64,000 nucleotides of DNA from Trichococcus pasteurii. GTDB lineage: Bacteria; Bacillota; Bacilli; Lactobacillales; Aerococcaceae. A model generated the notes under the pieces. It was not told the origin of the DNA, made no database searches, and was given only the letters and a program-made list of their open reading frames with translations. The DNA lies in contig NZ_FONM01000001.1 in NCBI RefSeq assembly GCF_900112935.1, positions 1 to 64,000 of the forward strand, in the 5' to 3' direction. The translations under genes were made by a program, and so were the position numbers. Below are positions 1 to 7,400 of this stretch, in pieces. Numbering within the stretch: position 1 is the first letter of the stretch; every line of letters begins with the position of its first letter.

Positions 1-366
1 CAACAAGGCGAAACGCCTGCCGGCATCCTGATCGCAACCGGTTCGGAAGTGAACTTGGCTGTTGAAGCGCAGCAACAATTGCGTGAAGCCGGAGTGGACG
101 TTTCTGTTGTCTCCATGCCGAGTTTCGATCTGTTCGAAGCCCAAGATGCGGCCTACAAAGAAACAGTCCTGCCTGGCGCAGTCCGCAACCGCATGTCCAT
201 CGAAATGGGCGCGACCTTCGGTTGGGAACGTTATGTCGGCCTGGATGGATTGGCTTACGGCATCGATACTTACGGCGCATGCGGAAACGGGAACACGGTG
301 ATGGCTGAGTTCGGGTTTACGACCGAAAAAGTGGTTGCGGCTTATCAAGCGAAGTTCGTAAAGTAA
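1..366 (+). CDS. tkt: Transketolase, C-terminal part (5' end outside window)
   Basis: The first base is already in frame and the reading frame runs to TAA at 364-366, giving the last 121 residues. Transketolase is a thiamine diphosphate enzyme that moves two-carbon ketol units between sugar phosphates in the pentose phosphate pathway. The visible part is the C-terminal regulatory/Rossmann-like domain: LIATGSEVNLA near the window start is the family signature of this domain, followed by MPSFDLFEAQ, the RMSIEMGATFGW stretch and a C-terminal YGACGNG...AEFGFT segment that corresponds to the usual FGAS...YGFT end. The catalytic and ThDP-binding domains lie upstream of the window. The family is clear; which paralog it is cannot be told from the fragment. 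Confidence 0.93.
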   Translation, partial: QQGETPAGILIATGSEVNLAVEAQQQLREAGVDVSVVSMPSFDLFEAQDAAYKETVLPGAVRNRMSIEMGATFGWERYVGLDGLAYGIDTYGACGNGNTVMAEFGFTTEKVVAAYQAKFVK

Positions 367-414
367 ACGGAATCCTGCTGCAACTGTGCGGGGCTAATGA
401 TGAAGGGAGCAAAA

Positions 415-1446
415 ATGATGAAGATAACCAAGAAAAAATTGGATGATATGTATAGAAGCTATTGCGCCAGTTATATCACAATCGGAGGCGAAACGTGCGC
501 GTTGATCGCCAGCGAAGAGGAAGGCTACCCTTGCTACATGTATTCGGGCAAAGACTTCGAAAAAAAAGAAACCGTTTGGGAAAAGGGCGGTGGCTGCATG
601 TCCATCATTCCGATCCCGAACAAAAGCAATGAATTTCTGGCCATCGTCGATTTTTACCTGAAGGTCAGCCCAAGCAAAGCGAAAGTCGTCTGGGGCAAGT
701 ATGACGCGGAAACCGGTTGGGAAATCAAGGATGTGCTGTATCTGCCTTACCTGCACCGTTTCGACATCTACGCTGTGGACGGCGTGAACTATTTCGTTGG
801 CGCCACGATAGCGGACGACAAAGATTTCAAGGACGATTGGTCGCGATCAGGCAGCATCTATTATGGTGTACTGCCGGAAGACCCTACCGAAGGCGTCGAG
901 CTGAAGGTTTTAGGGAAAGGCTATTTCCGCAACCATGGTTACTACAAGGATTATGAAGGCGACAAACCGGTCGGCTACTTCACAAGTGATCAAGGGATCA
1001 TCAAAGTGACGCCGTTTGCTGATAAAGAATGGGAAATTGAGCAGATTTTGGACACTCCGATAGGCGAAGTCGCATTGTTTGACATCGACTCGGACGGGGA
1101 AAAAGAAATGATCACGATCGAGCCATTCCATGGCGACAGCATCAAAATCTACAAAAAGACGGAATCCGGTTATGAATCAGTTTATGAATATCCGCATAAA
1201 ATCGATTTCGCCCATACCTTGGTGGGCACCACGCTTAGGGGAGTTCCTAGTTTTGTCGGCGGTATCCGGCGCGAAAACTGCGACCTGTTTTACATTCAAT
1301 ATGTGGACGGCGAATTCAAGACGGAAATCGTCGACAAAGGCTGCGGCCCATCCAATATCATGGTTGTGAACGAAGCGGATCGGGACATCATAGTAGCCGC
1401 CAACCATACCGGCAACGAAGCAGCAGTCTATATAGTGGAAGATTGA
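415..1446 (+). CDS. Unrecognised cytosolic protein with FG-GAP/beta-propeller-like repeats
   Basis: 343 residues, family not recognised. The frame is open from an ATG at 397, but AAGGGAG at 403-409 lies inside that longer version and is ideally placed for ATG 415 or ATG 418, so the shorter start is preferred. There is no signal peptide or membrane segment. The sequence is rich in short beta-strand-like blocks, aromatic residues and Gly turns; FDIDSDGEKEMIT near residue 220 resembles the D-x-D-x-D-G calcium-type loops of FG-GAP/VCBS propeller repeats, and similar LFYIQYVDGEF and IIVAANHTGNEAAVYI strands follow. A seven-bladed-type propeller without export signal is plausible. It starts about 50 bases after the transketolase stop and may be cotranscribed with it; a role in sugar metabolism would be inference from position only. 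Confidence 0.75.
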   Translation: MMKITKKKLDDMYRSYCASYITIGGETCALIASEEEGYPCYMYSGKDFEKKETVWEKGGGCMSIIPIPNKSNEFLAIVDFYLKVSPSKAKVVWGKYDAETGWEIKDVLYLPYLHRFDIYAVDGVNYFVGATIADDKDFKDDWSRSGSIYYGVLPEDPTEGVELKVLGKGYFRNHGYYKDYEGDKPVGYFTSDQGIIKVTPFADKEWEIEQILDTPIGEVALFDIDSDGEKEMITIEPFHGDSIKIYKKTESGYESVYEYPHKIDFAHTLVGTTLRGVPSFVGGIRRENCDLFYIQYVDGEFKTEIVDKGCGPSNIMVVNEADRDIIVAANHTGNEAAVYIVED

Positions 1447-1492
1447 TTTGACGGCGAATGATGACTAACGGGAGGACAGGGTACCTGATCGT

Positions 1493-1660
1493 TCTCCTTC
1501 GGTGAACGGAGGCTTCGCCGGAGTTCGGCCAACATTATTGCTTGTAATCTCCGGCGAGGTCCGCTTCGCAGGAGGTGAGGTCGGTTCTGACCGGTGTCCT
1601 CCGGCGGGCAGCCGCCTCTCCGGAGCTGGAGGGTGAAACCAAGATTTCCTCCGACTAACG
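1493..1660. repeat. Dispersed CTCCGG/CCGGAG intergenic element, copy 1
   Basis: Non-coding GC-rich block filling most of the gap between 1446 and the terminator at 1698. It consists of alternating CTCCGG and CCGGAG half-palindromes. The 23 bases at 1504-1526 are the exact reverse complement of 45274-45296 in copy 2, and 1599-1626 match 50078-50104 in copy 3 with one gap and very few mismatches. No ORF with a ribosome site is present. It is therefore a repeated intergenic element of unknown function, able to form several hairpins. Confidence 0.75.
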
Positions 1661-1697
1661 GCCGCCCGCAAATCTTTTTCACTAATAAAATACAATC

Positions 1698-1743
1698 AAA
1701 AAAGAATGTCCGGCCCCAATTCCAAGGCCGGACATTCTTTTTT
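1698..1743. terminator. Bidirectional intrinsic terminator
   Basis: A perfect 18-base inverted repeat with GAATGTCCGGCC as its core arm, a 10-base loop and A/T runs on both flanks. It ends the minus-strand cupin operon and can also stop transcription coming from the left. Confidence 0.9.
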
Positions 1744-1749
1744 TTGCAA

Positions 1750-2163
1750 TTATTGATGCAGTCCTTCATACAAATCTTCAGCAACAGCTTCCAGCCATTC
1801 CGGTTTTCCGGCAGTGATGGCGATGTGCTCGAACCAGCTGTCCTTAGCGGCACCGTGCCAATGTTTCACGCCGTCATGCGTCACGATGACATCCCCGGGC
1901 TTCAAGGATTGGGCAGGCTTGCCGTCTTCCTGATACCAACCCTCTCCGCCGGTGACCAACAGGATCTGGTAGCCGTCGTGATGGATATGCCAGGTGTTGC
2001 GGCAACCCGGTTCAAAGGTCACATTGCCGACGCCGACAGCCACTTCAGGATCGGCAACCAGTGCATTATAATAACTTTGGCCGACAAAGTACTGCGCGTA
2101 AGCTGTATTTTCATCCCCGATCGGGAAGATGACGCCTTTTTTTACTTCTTCGTTTTTGGACAT
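1750..2163 (-). CDS. Single-domain cupin protein
   Basis: 137 residues, start ATG preceded by AGGAGGAAAAAAT on the minus strand. Cupin motif 1 is visible around residues 57-75 (HIHHDGYQILLVTGGEGWY: two His spaced as in metal-binding cupins, the usual Glu position being Gln/Tyr-rich) and motif 2 around residues 90-105 (PGDVIVTHDGVKHWHGA) with the last metal-ligand-type His. Such small cupins bind a metal and are often paired with carboxymuconolactone decarboxylase-like proteins, as here: the CMD-like gene lies 18 bases upstream in the same operon. Substrate unknown. A role in detoxifying reactive carbonyl or quinone-type compounds is inferred from the partner and the MerR-type promoter upstream, not shown. 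Confidence 0.88.
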   Translation of the reverse strand: MSKNEEVKKGVIFPIGDENTAYAQYFVGQSYYNALVADPEVAVGVGNVTFEPGCRNTWHIHHDGYQILLVTGGEGWYQEDGKPAQSLKPGDVIVTHDGVKHWHGAAKDSWFEHIAITAGKPEWLEAVAEDLYEGLHQ

Positions 2164-2181
2164 ATTTTTTCCTCCTGTGAA

Positions 2182-2499
2182 TTAATCTTTGTATATTTCT
2201 TTTGCGATATTGAATGCGGACCAGGCTTTCGGCCAGCCGACATAGAACGCAAGCTGGGTGATGATTTCCACAATCTCCTCTTTTGTAATGCCATTTTCTT
2301 TCGCTTTGTTCAAGTGGAACGGAAGCTGCTCGAAGTTTCCGCCTGTGATGAGTGCGGTGACGGTGACGATGGAACGATCGCGCGGCGCGAATTCCTTTTC
2401 CCGCGACCAGACTTGCCCGAACAGAACATCGTCATTCAATTCAGCAAATTTTGGCGCAAAATCGCCCAATAAATCTCTTCCTGCAGTTACTTTTGCCAT
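2182..2499 (-). CDS. Carboxymuconolactone decarboxylase family protein
   Basis: 105 residues, start ATG with AAGGAGAT 8 bases upstream on the minus strand. The helical CMD core is recognisable: RDRSIVTVTALITGG followed by LPFHLNKAKENGITKEEIVEIITQLAFYVGWPKAWSAF, which is the standard arrangement (E..VTVTAL...G......H...A...G.T..EI.E...Q...Y.GWP.A..A). The AhpD-type redox CxxC pair is absent, so peroxiredoxin-like AhpD chemistry is unlikely. First gene of a two-gene operon with the cupin. Its promoter at 2529-2559 has a 19-base spacer containing a palindrome, the hallmark of MerR-activated promoters; the MerR gene at 3733 is the obvious candidate activator. Confidence 0.9.
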   Translation of the reverse strand: MAKVTAGRDLLGDFAPKFAELNDDVLFGQVWSREKEFAPRDRSIVTVTALITGGNFEQLPFHLNKAKENGITKEEIVEIITQLAFYVGWPKAWSAFNIAKEIYKD

Positions 2500-2528
2500 A
2501 AAATCATCTCCTTAGGAATATTACATTC

Positions 2529-2559
2529 AGCATACTCCCTAGAGTGCACTTTAAGTCAA
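2529..2559 (-). promoter_or_regulatory. MerR-type promoter (19-base spacer with dyad) for the CMD-cupin operon
   Basis: Read on the minus strand: -35 TTGACT (2554-2559), a 19-base spacer, and -10 TATGCT (2529-2534). The spacer begins with the near-perfect palindrome TAAAGTGCACTCTA. Over-long 19-base spacers with a central dyad are typical of promoters untwisted by MerR-family activators. The DUF3737 promoter at 4178-4208 has the same layout, which suggests one regulator for both. The rest of the 2500-2820 gap contains no ORF and nothing else that I recognise. Confidence 0.7.
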
Positions 2560-2820
2560 GCGCGAGTTCATAATTCTTTTCCGTTCTCAAAATATCGTAC
2601 TGTTGTATCTTTGAAAATGGAGGTGAAAGCACATGGCCTGTTCAATTTGAGCATTCTCTGAAAAGGGTAGAAAATTCGGGCTTCATGTAAGAGCTTCTAT
2701 TCGATTGCTTGTTATATATTAGTGTACAATGAGAGTACTACATCTTAGCGATAGAACGGGCTGAATTATTTTACTTTTTTTGGTGTGGCAGGATGTATAG
2801 AAATTTGAAAGAGGTGGCCT

Positions 2821-3696
2821 ATGGATAAGAAAAGAATTGTAATTTATACGCTATTATTTATAGCAACATTAGCAATAGCGACACAAGGATTCACGAATAC
2901 AGGTTTGGACGGACTGCTTGTCCCATTAATTTTTACCTTTGCTTACTTTACGATCATCTTTATTATCGCAACAGTAATCAAAAACAATTCAATTGTCGAT
3001 ATTGGTTGGGGGATGGGCTTTGTTGTGGGGAGCTGGCTTACACTGCTTGTGACTGAAAATCCCACAGTTTTATCGTATGCTATCGTTGGATTCATTAGTG
3101 TATGGGGCCTTAGGTTATCACTGCGTTTATTGAAAAGAAATTATGGGAAACCCGAAGATTTCAGATACGCACAGTGGCGTAAAGAATGGGGCGATAAAGT
3201 AGTCATCACCGCCTTTTTCAGAGTGTTTGTGGTTCAGGGTATCATCAATTTTATCGTTGGATCTGCAAGCTATGTGGTAATCAAATACAACGAATTCAGC
3301 TTTGATTCAGCTCACCGCTATTTCGTTTACGCTGCATTATTCATTGCGCTGGCAGGATTGTTCTTTGAAGTAGTCGGTGATGAACAACTAAGACGACACA
3401 TCAATAAAAAAACACGCACACTTCTGCAATCAGGATTATGGTCAATCACACGTCATCCAAACTATTTCGGTGAAATCCTGATCTGGATCGGATTGTATGC
3501 AAGTGGTATTACCTTGTTCTTTACGGATTCCATCAACCCTTATTATTATCTGTTATTAGTCATCTCGCCTATTTTAATGAGTACCGTATTAATCAAAATA
3601 TCCACGCCATTACTGGAGAAAAATATGGAGAAATATGATGGATGGGAAGAATACACCAAAAGAGTTCCAATGCTTTTTCCTTTCACTAAAAAATAG
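2821..3696 (+). CDS. DUF1295-family membrane protein (steroid-reductase/ICMT-like fold)
   Basis: 291 residues, start ATG after GAGGTGG. About seven hydrophobic membrane segments. Family landmarks are present: VDIGWGMGF near residue 59, the TRHPNYFGEILIWIG motif near residues 210-225 and a C-terminal TPLLEKNMEKYDGWEEYTKR block, which together define DUF1295/isoprenylcysteine methyltransferase-like proteins. Substrate unknown; members are proposed to act on lipids using S-adenosylmethionine or NAD(P)H. By eye the coding DNA is much richer in A/T codons (TTA, AAT, ATA) than its neighbours, suggesting a different origin. It ends 10 bases before the MerR leader region, with no terminator between. 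Confidence 0.88.
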   Translation: MDKKRIVIYTLLFIATLAIATQGFTNTGLDGLLVPLIFTFAYFTIIFIIATVIKNNSIVDIGWGMGFVVGSWLTLLVTENPTVLSYAIVGFISVWGLRLSLRLLKRNYGKPEDFRYAQWRKEWGDKVVITAFFRVFVVQGIINFIVGSASYVVIKYNEFSFDSAHRYFVYAALFIALAGLFFEVVGDEQLRRHINKKTRTLLQSGLWSITRHPNYFGEILIWIGLYASGITLFFTDSINPYYYLLLVISPILMSTVLIKISTPLLEKNMEKYDGWEEYTKRVPMLFPFTKK

Positions 3697-3732
3697 TGCT
3701 ATAGTATGCGTAATAAATGGAGGTGGGATTGC

Positions 3733-4146
3733 ATGTCCTATTCAATCGGAGAATTTTCGAAAATGATCGGTCTGCCTGTGTCGACGCTGCGCTACTATGA
3801 AAATGAAGGGCTGTTGAAACCGGATCGCGATGAGAACAACCTGCGCGTCTATACCGATCAGGATTTAAAATGGGTGACTTTTCTTCTGCATCTGAAAGGC
3901 ACAGGCATGTCGATGGCGGAACTGAAGCAGTACACCATTTGGCGTGCCGAAGGGGATGCGACGATGCTGGAGCGGATGGAACTCTTGGAAAAGAGACGAC
4001 GCTTGTTGGAAAAAGATATCCAAGCATTGATGCACAATCTTGAGGTGATCGAAAATAAGATCGATTTCTACGAGGAGCGCCTTCAAGGGAATAAAGAGGA
4101 CTTCTCCACTCAACCGGAAGCAGAAAAGGAAAAAAGTACGAAGTAA
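3733..4146 (+). CDS. MerR-family transcriptional regulator
   Basis: 137 residues. An in-frame ATG exists at 3706, but GGAGGTGG at 3719-3726 precedes ATG 3733, whose product begins directly with the HTH (MSYSIGEFSKMIGLPVSTLRYYENEGLLKP), so 3733 is taken as the start. Winged-helix DNA-binding domain residues 1-70 including the RVYTDQDLKWVTFLLHLKG wing; a long coiled dimerisation helix follows (about residues 75-120) and a short polar tail. No Cys cluster for metal binding, which fits the small-molecule/aldehyde-type branch (AdhR/YraB-like) rather than metal sensors. Nearby promoters at 4178-4208 and 2529-2559 carry MerR-type long spacers with dyads, so it probably activates DUF3737-malY and the CMD-cupin operon. 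Confidence 0.93.
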   Translation: MSYSIGEFSKMIGLPVSTLRYYENEGLLKPDRDENNLRVYTDQDLKWVTFLLHLKGTGMSMAELKQYTIWRAEGDATMLERMELLEKRRRLLEKDIQALMHNLEVIENKIDFYEERLQGNKEDFSTQPEAEKEKSTK

Positions 4147-4177
4147 GCCCGCCATTTGGCTGGCTTATTTTTAGTGC

Positions 4178-4208
4178 TTGACTTAATGTCAAGGTTAAGG
4201 TGTACGCT
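4178..4208 (+). promoter_or_regulatory. MerR-type promoter for the DUF3737-malY operon
   Basis: -35 TTGACT (4178-4183), 19-base spacer (4184-4202), -10 TACGCT (4203-4208). The spacer overlaps the inverted repeat CTTAA-N8-TTAAG, at the same position relative to the -35 box as the palindrome in the 2529-2559 promoter. The ribosome site GAGAGGGG and ATG 4238 follow. Regulation by the MerR protein encoded just upstream is the simplest reading. Confidence 0.7.
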
Positions 4209-4237
4209 CTGTATGTATCAGAGAGGGGTAATGAATT

Positions 4238-5101
4238 ATGGAACATCTTAATCAACAGCTATTCACCGGGGAACGGGCTCTATTCAAAGAAAAAGACCTG
4301 CAGATCAGTCATTCAGTCTTTGCGGACGGAGAGTCTCCGTTGAAGGAAAGCAGCAATATCATACTCGACAACACGATCTTCCGTTGGAAATATCCTTTGT
4401 GGTATGCGCGGAATATTCAGGCAAACAACATCACTTTAGTGGACACAGCGCGTTCCGGCATTTGGTATACAACTGGCATCACCCTCACCGACAGCATGAT
4501 CCAAGCGCCCAAGACATTCAGGCGAGCCACCGATATCACGCTGGAACGAGTGGAAATGCCAAATGCCCAAGAAACGTTATGGAACTGCAACGATATTACG
4601 CTGAAACATGTAAACGCAGCGGGCGATTATTTTGCGATGAACAGCGAAAATATCCATATCGAGCACTTTACGCTGTCGGGCAACTATGCCTTTGATGGTG
4701 CGAAGAATATTGAGGTTTCACATGCCAAGTTGCTTTCAAAAGATGCTTTCTGGAATTGCGAGAATGTGGTCGTCAGGGATTCGACGATCATCGGCGAATA
4801 TTTGGGTTGGAATTCCAAGAATATCACCTTCATCGACTGCATCATTGAGAGCAACCAAGGCATGTGCTACATGGAAAACGTGAAGATGGAGAATTGCACG
4901 ATCATCAACACGGATCTGGCGTTCGAATATTCGACGGTCGACGTTCAAGCGAACAGCCGCATCGACAGCGTCAAAAATCCGATCAGCGGCACGATAACCG
5001 CTGCGGGAATCGGAGAATTGATCCTGGATGACCCGGAAATCGCGGCCGAGAACACCAAATACCAGCTTGCGGAGGAACAGGAATATGCCATTCGATTTTG
5101 A
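4238..5101 (+). CDS. DUF3737 family protein (right-handed beta-helix)
   Basis: 287 residues, ATG with GAGAGGGG nine bases upstream. The sequence is a run of short strand repeats (NIILDNTIFRWKYPLWYARN, NITLVDTARSGIWYT, DITLERVEMPN, DITLKHVNAAGDYF, NIEVSHAKLLSKDAFWNCEN, NITFIDCIIESNQG), i.e. the ladder of a pectate-lyase-like beta-helix with conserved Asn, Trp and Cys at turns; this is the DUF3737 pattern. No signal peptide, so cytosolic. The family has no established function. It overlaps malY by 17 bases, so the two are translationally coupled. Expression probably depends on the MerR-type promoter immediately upstream. Confidence 0.9.
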   Translation: MEHLNQQLFTGERALFKEKDLQISHSVFADGESPLKESSNIILDNTIFRWKYPLWYARNIQANNITLVDTARSGIWYTTGITLTDSMIQAPKTFRRATDITLERVEMPNAQETLWNCNDITLKHVNAAGDYFAMNSENIHIEHFTLSGNYAFDGAKNIEVSHAKLLSKDAFWNCENVVVRDSTIIGEYLGWNSKNITFIDCIIESNQGMCYMENVKMENCTIINTDLAFEYSTVDVQANSRIDSVKNPISGTITAAGIGELILDDPEIAAENTKYQLAEEQEYAIRF

Positions 5102-6260
5102 TCAGATCATCGACAGACGGAACACCGACTCTTACAAGTGGGATGTCAAAGCGGGCGAGCTGCCGATGTGGGTGGCGGACATGGACTTCGGAACGGCGCC
5201 TGTTGTTGTTGACGCCATCGAAAAGCGGATTCGGCAAGGCGCTTTCGGCTACAATACCGTCCCTGACAGTTTTCGGGAAAGCATCATCAGGTGGTGGCAG
5301 AGGCGGCATCGATTCACGATGGAAAAAGAATGGATCCTCTATTGCACAGGCGTCGTCCCGGCCATCTCTTCGATTGTGCGGAAAATGACGGAAATAGGCG
5401 ATGACATCGTTGTTCTTGCGCCGGTCTACAACATCTTTTACAATTCCATCCTGAACAACGGTCGGAAAGTCTTGGCGAGCGAATTGCGCTATGAAGACGA
5501 AAGCTATGCCATCGATTATGCGGATCTGGAAGAAAAACTGGCCCGCGAAACGACTTCGCTGTTCATTTTCTGCAACCCGCATAATCCGATCGGCAAAGTT
5601 TGGGATCGGCCGACGCTGGAACGGATCGCCGAACTGTGCATCAAACATGATGTGCTGGTCGTGAGTGATGAAATCCATTGCGATCTGACGCATATCGGCC
5701 ACGCGTATATCCCGTTTGCCTCCATTTCCGAGGAGATTGCTGACCGGACAATCACCTGCATCGCGCCGACAAAAGCTTTCAATATCGCCGGACTGCAAAC
5801 AGCGGCGATCGTCATCCTGAATCCTGAAATCAGAAAACAAGTGGACAGAGGGATCAATACGGATGAAGGGGCGGAACCGAATACTTTCGCGATCCAAGCG
5901 GCTGAAGCGGCTTTCGACGAAGGGGAAGAATGGCTGGAGGAGCTGCGGGAATATCTGGAACTGAACCGAAAATTCCTGATTGCTTCTTTGAAGGAACTTG
6001 TTCCTGAAATCCAGGTGGTCAAGGCTGAAGCTACTTATCTGGCCTGGATCGATTGCGCGGCGATTACGGAAGATACGAAACAACTGTGCGCGTTTATCAG
6101 GGAGAGAACGGGACTGTACCTGTCCGAGGGAAATATCTTTGGAGGCAACGGATCGCGTTTTGTCCGCTGGAATTATGCCTGCCCGAAAGCACTCCTGGAG
6201 GACGGCATCAAACGTTTCGCCGAAGGAATCGCGTCGTACAAAATGGAATATCCGCTATAA
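5085..6260 (+). CDS. MalY/PatB-family PLP-dependent C-S lyase (cystathionine beta-lyase type)
   Basis: 391 residues from ATG 5085, preceded by GGAGGAA; a longer in-frame version from 5028 lacks a ribosome site and the family's N-terminus is MPFDFDQIIDRRNTDSYKW. Fold type I aminotransferase-like enzyme: NPHNPIGKVW, the SDEIHCDL aspartate that pairs with the pyridine nitrogen, and APTKAFNIAGLQ with the Schiff-base Lys at residue 230. MalY/PatB proteins cleave cystathionine or other cysteine S-conjugates to a thiol, pyruvate and ammonia, so the product links to the methionine/cysteine theme of this window. Annotation as aminotransferase is common but C-S lyase is better supported by overall sequence. 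Second gene of the DUF3737 operon; terminator at 6265-6310. Confidence 0.9.
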   Translation: MPFDFDQIIDRRNTDSYKWDVKAGELPMWVADMDFGTAPVVVDAIEKRIRQGAFGYNTVPDSFRESIIRWWQRRHRFTMEKEWILYCTGVVPAISSIVRKMTEIGDDIVVLAPVYNIFYNSILNNGRKVLASELRYEDESYAIDYADLEEKLARETTSLFIFCNPHNPIGKVWDRPTLERIAELCIKHDVLVVSDEIHCDLTHIGHAYIPFASISEEIADRTITCIAPTKAFNIAGLQTAAIVILNPEIRKQVDRGINTDEGAEPNTFAIQAAEAAFDEGEEWLEELREYLELNRKFLIASLKELVPEIQVVKAEATYLAWIDCAAITEDTKQLCAFIRERTGLYLSEGNIFGGNGSRFVRWNYACPKALLEDGIKRFAEGIASYKMEYPL

Positions 6261-6264
6261 GGGG

Positions 6265-6310
6265 AAACACTGCAAGGCCGCACTATTGATGCGGAAATGC
6301 AGTGTTTTTT
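6265..6310 (+). terminator. Intrinsic terminator after malY-like gene
   Basis: AACACTGCA at 6266-6274 pairs with TGCAGTGTT at 6298-6306, followed by a T run. It begins only five bases after the stop codon. Confidence 0.85.
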
Positions 6311-6408
6311 GGTTTGGGCTCCCGCTTGTCGGATGGGGATACTTGTGTCATCATGGAAGTGTAAACGCCTTCGATGGCGAAATAATCAGCAAACGGAGCA
6401 CAGTAATT

Positions 6409-7290
6409 ATGGAATTAAGGGTCATGCATTATTTTTTGACGGTTGTTTATGAGGAAAACATCACTAGCGCAGCCGAAAAATTGCACATCACGCAGCCAAC
6501 ATTGTCCAGGCAGATGATGCAGTTGGAGGAGGAGTTGGGTGTCCAGTTGTTCCGGCGCGGAAAAAGGAAAATCACTTTGACAAGCGAGGGTTTGCTCCTG
6601 AAGCGAAGGGCTGAAGAAATTCTGGATTTGACCCATCGGACCGAGAAGGAGCTGAAGCAGCAGAAGCCACTCATGAACGGCGAAATTGCGATCGGCGCTG
6701 GCGAAACGCAATTCATGAGGCTGTTGGCTGAACATATCAAGCGATTCAGTCTGGATTATCCGCAGGTCACCTACAAGTTTCACAGTGCGGATGCCGACGA
6801 AATCAAGGACCGGGCCAATAAAGGGCTGCTCGACATCTGTCTGTTGACGGAACCGGTGGACGTCGAAAAGTTCGATTTCCTCCGGATTCCGCAAAAAGAA
6901 AGATGGGGCGTCCTTATGAGAAAAGACAGTCCCTTGGCGCAAAAATCGGAAATCAACCCGGATGACTTACTGCCTTATCCGATTTTGGTAGCAGGCAGGT
7001 CGATTGTCCGCAATGAGTTGGCGAACTGGTTCGGTGATGCGTACGATCGAATGAACATCATCGGAAGCTACAATCTGATCTACAATGCCGCTATCATGGT
7101 GGAGGCAGATCTGGGATATACGCTTTGTCTTGAAAAGCTTATTCCGGAAAGTGAGGACAGTCCGCTTTGTTTTAAATTGTTGGATCCCGTATTGGAAACA
7201 GGTTTTGTGATCGCCTGGAAAAAATACCAGACTTTCCCGCCTGTCGTCGCGAAGTTCATCGAGGAATTGAAGCATGCTTTGCAGGCATGA
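6409..7290 (+). CDS. LysR-family transcriptional regulator
   Basis: 293 residues from ATG 6409. The frame stays open far upstream through the malY gene, but the protein family starts MELRVMHYFLTVVYEENIT. Winged HTH at residues 1-60 (SAAEKLHITQPTLSRQMMQLEEELGVQLFRR), linker helix, then the two-lobed effector-binding domain (GEIAIGAGETQFMRLLAEHIKRF... and GFVIAWKKYQ). Most similar in feel to the YofA/AlsR-like branch that controls divergent or adjacent catabolic genes, but no target can be assigned. It stands alone between malY and the metallo-hydrolase gene; its only ribosome site is a weak ACGGAG. Confidence 0.93.
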   Translation: MELRVMHYFLTVVYEENITSAAEKLHITQPTLSRQMMQLEEELGVQLFRRGKRKITLTSEGLLLKRRAEEILDLTHRTEKELKQQKPLMNGEIAIGAGETQFMRLLAEHIKRFSLDYPQVTYKFHSADADEIKDRANKGLLDICLLTEPVDVEKFDFLRIPQKERWGVLMRKDSPLAQKSEINPDDLLPYPILVAGRSIVRNELANWFGDAYDRMNIIGSYNLIYNAAIMVEADLGYTLCLEKLIPESEDSPLCFKLLDPVLETGFVIAWKKYQTFPPVVAKFIEELKHALQA

Positions 7291-7400
7291 TTCATGATGC
7301 AATATAACTATTGGTATTGGCGCCCAAACAGCGTTAAGATAAGCACTATAAGATAGTCTGCAGTTGTCCGGATGAACCGGATCAGAAGGAGGAAAATAAA

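Noticed and set aside
1594-2472. Plus-strand open frame of 292 codons over the cupin and CMD genes
   Set aside because: Antisense shadow; the minus-strand genes have family motifs and ribosome sites.
4983-6083. Minus-strand open frame over malY-like gene
   Set aside because: Antisense shadow; plus-strand gene has PLP-enzyme motifs.
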